A stretch of 64,000 bases of DNA from Streptomyces fumigatiscleroticus (lineage in GTDB: Bacteria; Actinomycetota; Actinomycetes; Streptomycetales; Streptomycetaceae), in assembly GCF_014647975.1 (NCBI RefSeq), contig NZ_BMQF01000005.1, positions 248,001 to 312,000 on the forward strand, read 5' to 3'. This document shows positions 59,628-64,000 of the stretch, in pieces. Under the pieces are notes generated by a model. It was not told where the DNA came from. It worked only from the letters and a program-made list of their open reading frames with translations, and did no database searches. Within the stretch, counting starts at the first letter, position 1, and each line of letters starts with the position of its first letter. The position numbers and the translations under genes were made by a program.

Positions 59628-60217
59628 AGCGCACCCTTCGTGGAGGGCAGGATGCCGGCCGCGCGGGGGTCGCGCTCGCTGGCGTAGCGCAGGGCCCGGG
59701 CCAGCGCCTTGAACTGGCACTCCACGATGTGGTGGGCGTTGCGCCCGTAGGGCACGTGGACGTGGAGCGCGATCTGGGCCTGGGCGACGAAGGACTCCAG
59801 GATGTGCCGGGTCATGGTGGTGTCGTACTCGCCGATCATCGGCGCCATGTTCTCCGGCTCGGTGTGCACCAGGTAGGGGCGGCCGGAGAGGTCGACGGTG
59901 ACCTGGGCGAGGGACTCGTCCAGCGGGACCGTGCAGTTGCCGAAGCGGTAGATGCCGACCTTGTCGCCGAGCGCCTGCTTGAAGGCGGCGCCGAGGGCCA
60001 GGGCGGTGTCCTCGATGGTGTGGTGCGAGTCGATGTGCAGATCGCCCTCGGTCTTGACGGTCAGGTCGAACAGACCGTGCCGGCCGAGCTGGTCGAGCAT
60101 GTGGTCCCAGAAGCCGACGCCGGTGGAGATGTCGGTCTTGCCGGTGCCGTCCAGGTCGATCTCGACCAGGACGGACGTCTCCTTGGTCGTCCGCTGCACG
60201 CGTCCGGTGCGGCTCAT
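59624..60217 (-). CDS. hisB: Imidazoleglycerol-phosphate dehydratase
   Basis: 197 residues, monofunctional (no phosphatase domain). The manganese-binding motifs are [14 protein letters not shown] and [18 protein letters not shown], with [13 protein letters not shown] near the start. ATG overlaps the hisC stop by four bases. Confidence 0.98.
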   Translation of the reverse strand: MSRTGRVQRTTKETSVLVEIDLDGTGKTDISTGVGFWDHMLDQLGRHGLFDLTVKTEGDLHIDSHHTIEDTALALGAAFKQALGDKVGIYRFGNCTVPLDESLAQVTVDLSGRPYLVHTEPENMAPMIGEYDTTMTRHILESFVAQAQIALHVHVPYGRNAHHIVECQFKALARALRYASERDPRAAGILPSTKGAL

Positions 60218-61338
60218 GCGCTCTGCTCCTTCTTCAATCCGCGTACCGCGTCGAGGAACGCGTCGTTCTCTTCGGGGGTGCCGGCGGTGACCCGCAGCCA
60301 GCCGGGCACGCCGTTGTCCCGGACCAGGACGCCCCGGTCGAGGATCCGCTGCCAGACGGCGTGGGCGTCGGCGAACCGGCCGAACTGCACGAAGTTCGCG
60401 TCGGACTCGGTCACCTCGTAGCCGGTCGCGCGCAGCTCGGCGACCAGCCGGTCCCGCTCGGACTTGAGCTGCTCGACGTACTTCAGCAGCGTGTCGGTGT
60501 GTTCCAGGGCGGCCAGCGCGGTCGCCTGCGTCACGGCCGACAGGTGGTACGGCAGCCGGACCAGCTGGACGGCGTCGACCACGGCCGGATGCGCGGCGAG
60601 ATAGCCCAGGCGCAGGCCGGCCGCGCCGAACGCCTTCGACATCGTGCGCGAGACGACGAGGTTCGGCCGGCCCTCGATCAGCGGCAGCAGCGAGGCACCG
60701 TGGCTGAACTCGATGTACGCCTCGTCCACGATCACCATGGACGGCTTCGCGGCCTGCGCGGCGTCGTACAGCGCGGTCACGGTCGCGGGCGGGACCGCGG
60801 TGCCGGTGGGGTTGTTGGGGGTGGTGACGAAGACCACGTCCGGGCGGTGCTCTGCTATCGCCTTCTCGGCCGCCGCGAGGTCGATGGTGAAGTCCTCGTT
60901 GCGCGGGCCGGAGAGCCAGCCGGTGCCGGTGCCGCGCGCGATGAGGCCGTGCATCGAGTACGACGGCTCGAAGCCGATCGCGGTGCGGCCGGGGCCGCCG
61001 AAGGTCTGGAGCAGCTGCTGGATGACCTCGTTGGAGCCGTTGGCGGCCCAGACGTTCTCGACGCCGACCCGGTGCCCGCCGGTCCTCGTCAGATACTCGG
61101 CCAGCCTGGTGCGCAGCTCGACCGCGTCGCGGTCCGGGTAGCGGTTGAGGCCGCGGGCGGCCTCGCGGACCCGCTCGGTGATCCGCTCGACCAGCGGCTC
61201 GGGGAGCGGGTAGGGGTTCTCGTTGGTGTTCAGCCGTACGGGCACGTCGAGCTGGGGTGCGCCGTAGGGCGACTTGCCCCGCAGCTCGTCGCGTACGGGG
61301 AGCTCGTCCCGGGGGGACACAGAGGAGTTGCCGGTCAC
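60214..61338 (-). CDS. hisC: Histidinol-phosphate aminotransferase
   Basis: 374 residues, fold-type I PLP enzyme. The N-terminus [25 protein letters not shown] is typical of HisC. PLP contacts [12 protein letters not shown] and VDEAYIEFS, and the PLP lysine in [17 protein letters not shown], are present; TPNNPTG is complete. GTG overlaps the hisD stop (GTGA). Confidence 0.97.
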   Translation of the reverse strand: MTGNSSVSPRDELPVRDELRGKSPYGAPQLDVPVRLNTNENPYPLPEPLVERITERVREAARGLNRYPDRDAVELRTRLAEYLTRTGGHRVGVENVWAANGSNEVIQQLLQTFGGPGRTAIGFEPSYSMHGLIARGTGTGWLSGPRNEDFTIDLAAAEKAIAEHRPDVVFVTTPNNPTGTAVPPATVTALYDAAQAAKPSMVIVDEAYIEFSHGASLLPLIEGRPNLVVSRTMSKAFGAAGLRLGYLAAHPAVVDAVQLVRLPYHLSAVTQATALAALEHTDTLLKYVEQLKSERDRLVAELRATGYEVTESDANFVQFGRFADAHAVWQRILDRGVLVRDNGVPGWLRVTAGTPEENDAFLDAVRGLKKEQSA

Positions 61339-62660
61339 TTGCCCTCGGGCACCTTCCACTCGAACCGGGCCTTGATCGCCGCGCCGTGCGCGGGCAGGTC
61401 CTCCGCCTCCGCCAGCGTCACCACATGGTGCGCGACCTCGGCCAGCGCGTCCCTGGTGTAGTCGACGACGTGGATGCCACGCAGGAAGGACTGCACGGAC
61501 AGGCCCGAGGAGTGGCAGGCGCAGCCGCCGGTGGGCAGGACGTGGTTGGAGCCGGCCGCGTAGTCGCCCAGCGAGACCGGGGCCCAGGGGCCGATGAAGA
61601 CCGCGCCCGCGTTCACGACCCGCTCGGCGACCGCCGCGGCGTCGGCCGTCTGGATCTCCAGGTGCTCGGCGCCGTAGGCGTTGACGACCTTCAGGCCCTC
61701 CTCGACCCCGTCGACCAGCACGATCGCGGACTGCCGGCCGGCGAGCGCCGGGCGGATCCGGTCCTCGACGTGCTTGGTGGCGGCGACCTGGGGCTCGAGC
61801 TCCTTCTCCACCGCGTCCGCCAGCGAGACGGAGTCGGTGACCAGGACGGCGGCGGCCAGCGGGTCGTGCTCGGCCTGGCTGATCAGGTCGGAGGCGACGT
61901 GCGCCGGGTCGGCGGTGTCGTCGGCCAGGACGGCGATCTCGGTCGGTCCGGCCTCGGCGTCGATGCCGATCCGGCCGGTGAAGTACCGCTTGGCGGCGGC
62001 GACCCAGATGTTGCCGGGGCCGGTGACCATGTCGGCGGGCGGGCAGGACTCGGTGCCGTAGGCGAACATCGCGACGGCGGTGGCGCCGCCGGCCGCGTAC
62101 ACCTCGTCGACGCCGAGCAGGGCGCAGGCGGCGAGGATCGTCGGGTGCGGCAGGCCGCCGAACTCCGCCTGCGCCGGGGAGGCGAGGGCGACGGACGGGA
62201 CGCCGGCCTCCTGCGCGGGCACCGCGTTCATGATCACGGAGGAGGGGTAGACGGACCGGCCGCCGGGCGCGTACAGCCCGACGCGCTGGACCGGGACCCA
62301 CCTCTCGGTCACCGTGCCGCCGGGGACGACCTGGGTGGTGTGGGTGGTGCGGCGCTGCTCCCGGTGGACGAGCCGGGCACGGCGGATCGACTCCTCCAGG
62401 GCCGCGCGCACGGCCGGGTCCAGCTGCTCCAGCGCGTCGGTGAGCGCCTGGGCGGGGACCCGTACGGACTCCAGGCGAACCCCGTCGAACCGCTCGGCGA
62501 AGTCGATCAGCGCCGCGTCGCCGCGATGATGCACGTCCTCGCAGATCGGCCGCACCTTCTCCAGGGCGGCCGCAACGTCGAAGTCGGCTCGGGGCAGCAG
62601 CTCGCGCAGGGCGGGGCCCTCGGGGAGGGCGTCGCCGCGCAGATCGATTCGGGAGATCAC
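61335..62660 (-). CDS. hisD: Histidinol dehydrogenase
   Basis: 441 residues; last two steps to histidine, zinc- and NAD-dependent. Zinc and substrate motifs are [17 protein letters not shown] and [37 protein letters not shown] and [20 protein letters not shown] are family motifs. GTG gives [16 protein letters not shown] is the ribosome site. First gene of the his operon, divergent from the next gene. Confidence 0.98.
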   Translation of the reverse strand: MISRIDLRGDALPEGPALRELLPRADFDVAAALEKVRPICEDVHHRGDAALIDFAERFDGVRLESVRVPAQALTDALEQLDPAVRAALEESIRRARLVHREQRRTTHTTQVVPGGTVTERWVPVQRVGLYAPGGRSVYPSSVIMNAVPAQEAGVPSVALASPAQAEFGGLPHPTILAACALLGVDEVYAAGGATAVAMFAYGTESCPPADMVTGPGNIWVAAAKRYFTGRIGIDAEAGPTEIAVLADDTADPAHVASDLISQAEHDPLAAAVLVTDSVSLADAVEKELEPQVAATKHVEDRIRPALAGRQSAIVLVDGVEEGLKVVNAYGAEHLEIQTADAAAVAERVVNAGAVFIGPWAPVSLGDYAAGSNHVLPTGGCACHSSGLSVQSFLRGIHVVDYTRDALAEVAHHVVTLAEAEDLPAHGAAIKARFEWKVPEGK

Positions 62661-62700
62661 GGAACCAATTCTCTCAGACCCGCGTCGCGGCCCGTTCGCG

Positions 62701-62719
62701 CGTATCAGTTGCTGATACG
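62701..62719. promoter_or_regulatory. 8-bp-arm palindrome upstream of hisD
   Basis: CGTATCAG-TTG-CTGATACG is a perfect inverted repeat 41 bases upstream of the hisD start, in the 173-bp interval between two divergent genes (62661-62833). Its position suits an operator for the his operon. I know no regulator that binds this sequence, and no convincing -35/-10 pair is visible. Confidence 0.5.
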
Positions 62720-62833
62720 GAGCGGCGGCCGGTTTCCGCGATCCATGTCACGTCGAGTGTTCGAAAGGTCACTCAGCGGGCATGAACAGTTGTACGAATG
62801 CTGTCGACTGAGACGGGGGAGGCGGAAAGAGCC

Positions 62834-64000
62834 GTGACCGACGGGGCGGGCATCCGCGCGGGGGACCTGCCGGACGATCTGACGGCGGCGGAGGCCGGCA
62901 TGTGGCAGGCCTTCCGCAACGGCAGCGTCTACGACCTGCGCAGCGGGGACACGGTCGTCGACGATCCGCACGGCGGGCACCCGTGGGGGCCCGAACGGAC
63001 GGTGCGGGCCCGCATCGTGTGCTGGCTGCTGCTGGACGGCCCGCCCGCGCTCGCCGGGCGGGTCTCCTCGCTGAAGCTGGTCGGCGTGCAGATCAGCGGC
63101 ACGCTGGACCTCGCGGGCGGCACGGTGGTGCCGTACGTGGAGCTGCGCGGCTGCCGCTTCGAGCTGGAGGTCGTGCTGCCGGAGGCCCGCTTCACGACCG
63201 TACGGCTGGTGAACTGCTCGGTGCCGCGGCTGGAGGCGGCCCGGCTGCACACCGAGGGCGATCTGCATCTGCCGCGCTGCCGGTTCCACCACGGCGTCCG
63301 GCTCACCGACGCGCACATCGGCACCGACCTGCTGCTCAGCGAGGCGATCGTGCACCCGGACCGCAGCGGCCGCTCGATCGCCGCGGACGGCATGACCGTC
63401 GGCCAGGACCTCCAGGCCGAGCTGCTTCAGTCGCGCGGGGAGCTGACCTTGCGCGGCGCCCAGGTCGGCGTCTCGCTGAGCCTGCGCGGCGCCCGGCTCG
63501 TCAACCCGGACGCGCGGCTCGCCCTGAACGCGCCCCAGCTCACCGTGGAGCGCACGCTGTACCTGACCCCGGCGGGCGTGGGCAATCCGCTGCTGACCGG
63601 CACCACCCCGGCGCAGGGCACCCGGGTGCAGCGGTTCGACTGCCGGGGCGGGATACGGCTGGACGACGGCCGCTTCGGCGACGCCGTCGACCTGGAGCGG
63701 GCCCGCTTCACCCTCACCGACGACCAGGAGCTGTCGCTGCGCCGGGTGCAGACGCCCGAGCTGCGCTTCCTCGGGGAGCGTCCGGCGCGCGGCCGGGTGG
63801 TGCTGTCGGGGGCGCGGATCGTCAACCTGATGGACCGGGCGGACAGCTGGCCCGGCCCCGGCCGGCTGCACATGGGCGGCTTCACCTACGAGAACCTGGT
63901 GCCCCGGGGGCCGTTCCCGCTGACCGAGCGGCTGGAATGGGTGGCCGCGGCGACCGCCGAGTACCACCCGGAGCCCTACGAGCGGCTGGCCGGGGTGCTG
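62834..64000 (+). CDS. Beta-helix-like repeat protein, 3' end outside window
   Basis: GTG with GGAAAG six bases upstream; the frame is open through the last base, giving at least 389 residues (MTDGAGIRAGDLPDDLTAAEAGMWQAFRNGSVYDL). Many short repeats of the type GTLDLAG, LHTEGDLHLP, RGAQVGVSLSLRGARL and RLDDGRFGDAVDLERARF have regularly spaced A/S-x-L and x-x-R-F/L steps, which suggests a right-handed beta-helix like that of pentapeptide-repeat proteins. In Streptomyces such proteins are often named membrane-associated oxidoreductases, but no oxidoreductase motif is visible in this part. It is divergent from the his operon. Confidence 0.8.
   Translation, partial: MTDGAGIRAGDLPDDLTAAEAGMWQAFRNGSVYDLRSGDTVVDDPHGGHPWGPERTVRARIVCWLLLDGPPALAGRVSSLKLVGVQISGTLDLAGGTVVPYVELRGCRFELEVVLPEARFTTVRLVNCSVPRLEAARLHTEGDLHLPRCRFHHGVRLTDAHIGTDLLLSEAIVHPDRSGRSIAADGMTVGQDLQAELLQSRGELTLRGAQVGVSLSLRGARLVNPDARLALNAPQLTVERTLYLTPAGVGNPLLTGTTPAQGTRVQRFDCRGGIRLDDGRFGDAVDLERARFTLTDDQELSLRRVQTPELRFLGERPARGRVVLSGARIVNLMDRADSWPGPGRLHMGGFTYENLVPRGPFPLTERLEWVAAATAEYHPEPYERLAGVL

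Overview
The window is a very GC-rich actinobacterial chromosome segment, almost certainly from a Streptomyces. Codon third positions are nearly all G or C, GTG and TTG starts are common, stop/start overlaps such as GTGA and ATGA are frequent, and the order polA - liv transporter - ANTAR regulator - pyk - gltBD - lgt - trp - his matches the core region of Streptomyces chromosomes as I know it. I see no insertion sequence, prophage, CRISPR array or rRNA gene.

Layout. 1-4261: the 3' end of an HrpB-type helicase, a secreted lytic transglycosylase, a DUF4184 membrane protein and a small hypothetical protein. 4262-5020: non-coding, with imperfect tandem repeats and an inverted 50-bp copy of part of polA. 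5021-12539: polA, a 30-bp tandem array, a molybdopterin oxidoreductase, a thioesterase, more repeats, and a membrane-anchored hypothetical protein. 12636-18378: a complete branched-chain amino-acid ABC transporter (binding protein, two permeases, two ATPases). 18457-22530: an ANTAR response regulator, a short CAA-anticodon tRNA beside a LAGLIDADG-like protein, pyruvate kinase and a SIMPL-domain protein. 22682-31379: a Tat-exported 5'-nucleotidase, a coupled PLP decarboxylase/N-monooxygenase pair, a 9-bp repeat block, an M1 aminopeptidase, an orphan response regulator and chorismate mutase. 31526-37786: a zinc-metalloprotease-like protein, an unlinked cytochrome b, rhomboid and chitosanase genes that overlap, a helix-turn-helix regulator, and two coupled small ORFs. 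37888-46234: gltBD, a VIT1-type metal transporter and lgt. 46338-54098 (all minus strand): a DsbA-like protein, trpA, trpB, trpM, trpC, three small membrane-protein genes, trpE and hisI. 54227-62660: a TIGR03085 protein, an MFS exporter with its ArsR-type regulator, and the his operon hisD-C-B-(small protein)-H-priA-ridA-hisF. 62834-64000: the 5' part of a repeat-rich protein of unknown function.

How the genes connect. Chorismate mutase, trp and his genes share chorismate, glutamine and PRPP chemistry. PriA (HisA/TrpF) explains why no separate trpF is seen, and gltBD supplies glutamate and ammonia assimilation; a GlnR-like box lies upstream of gltB. hisG, hisE, trpD and trpG are not in the window.

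The signals most worth following are the class I-shaped tRNA with a leucine CAA anticodon next to a LAGLIDADG-like gene, a perfect 23-bp-arm palindrome in front of the ArsR/MFS pair, the inverted polA fragment inside an intergenic repeat block, and several small conserved-looking ORFs inside the trp and his operons.
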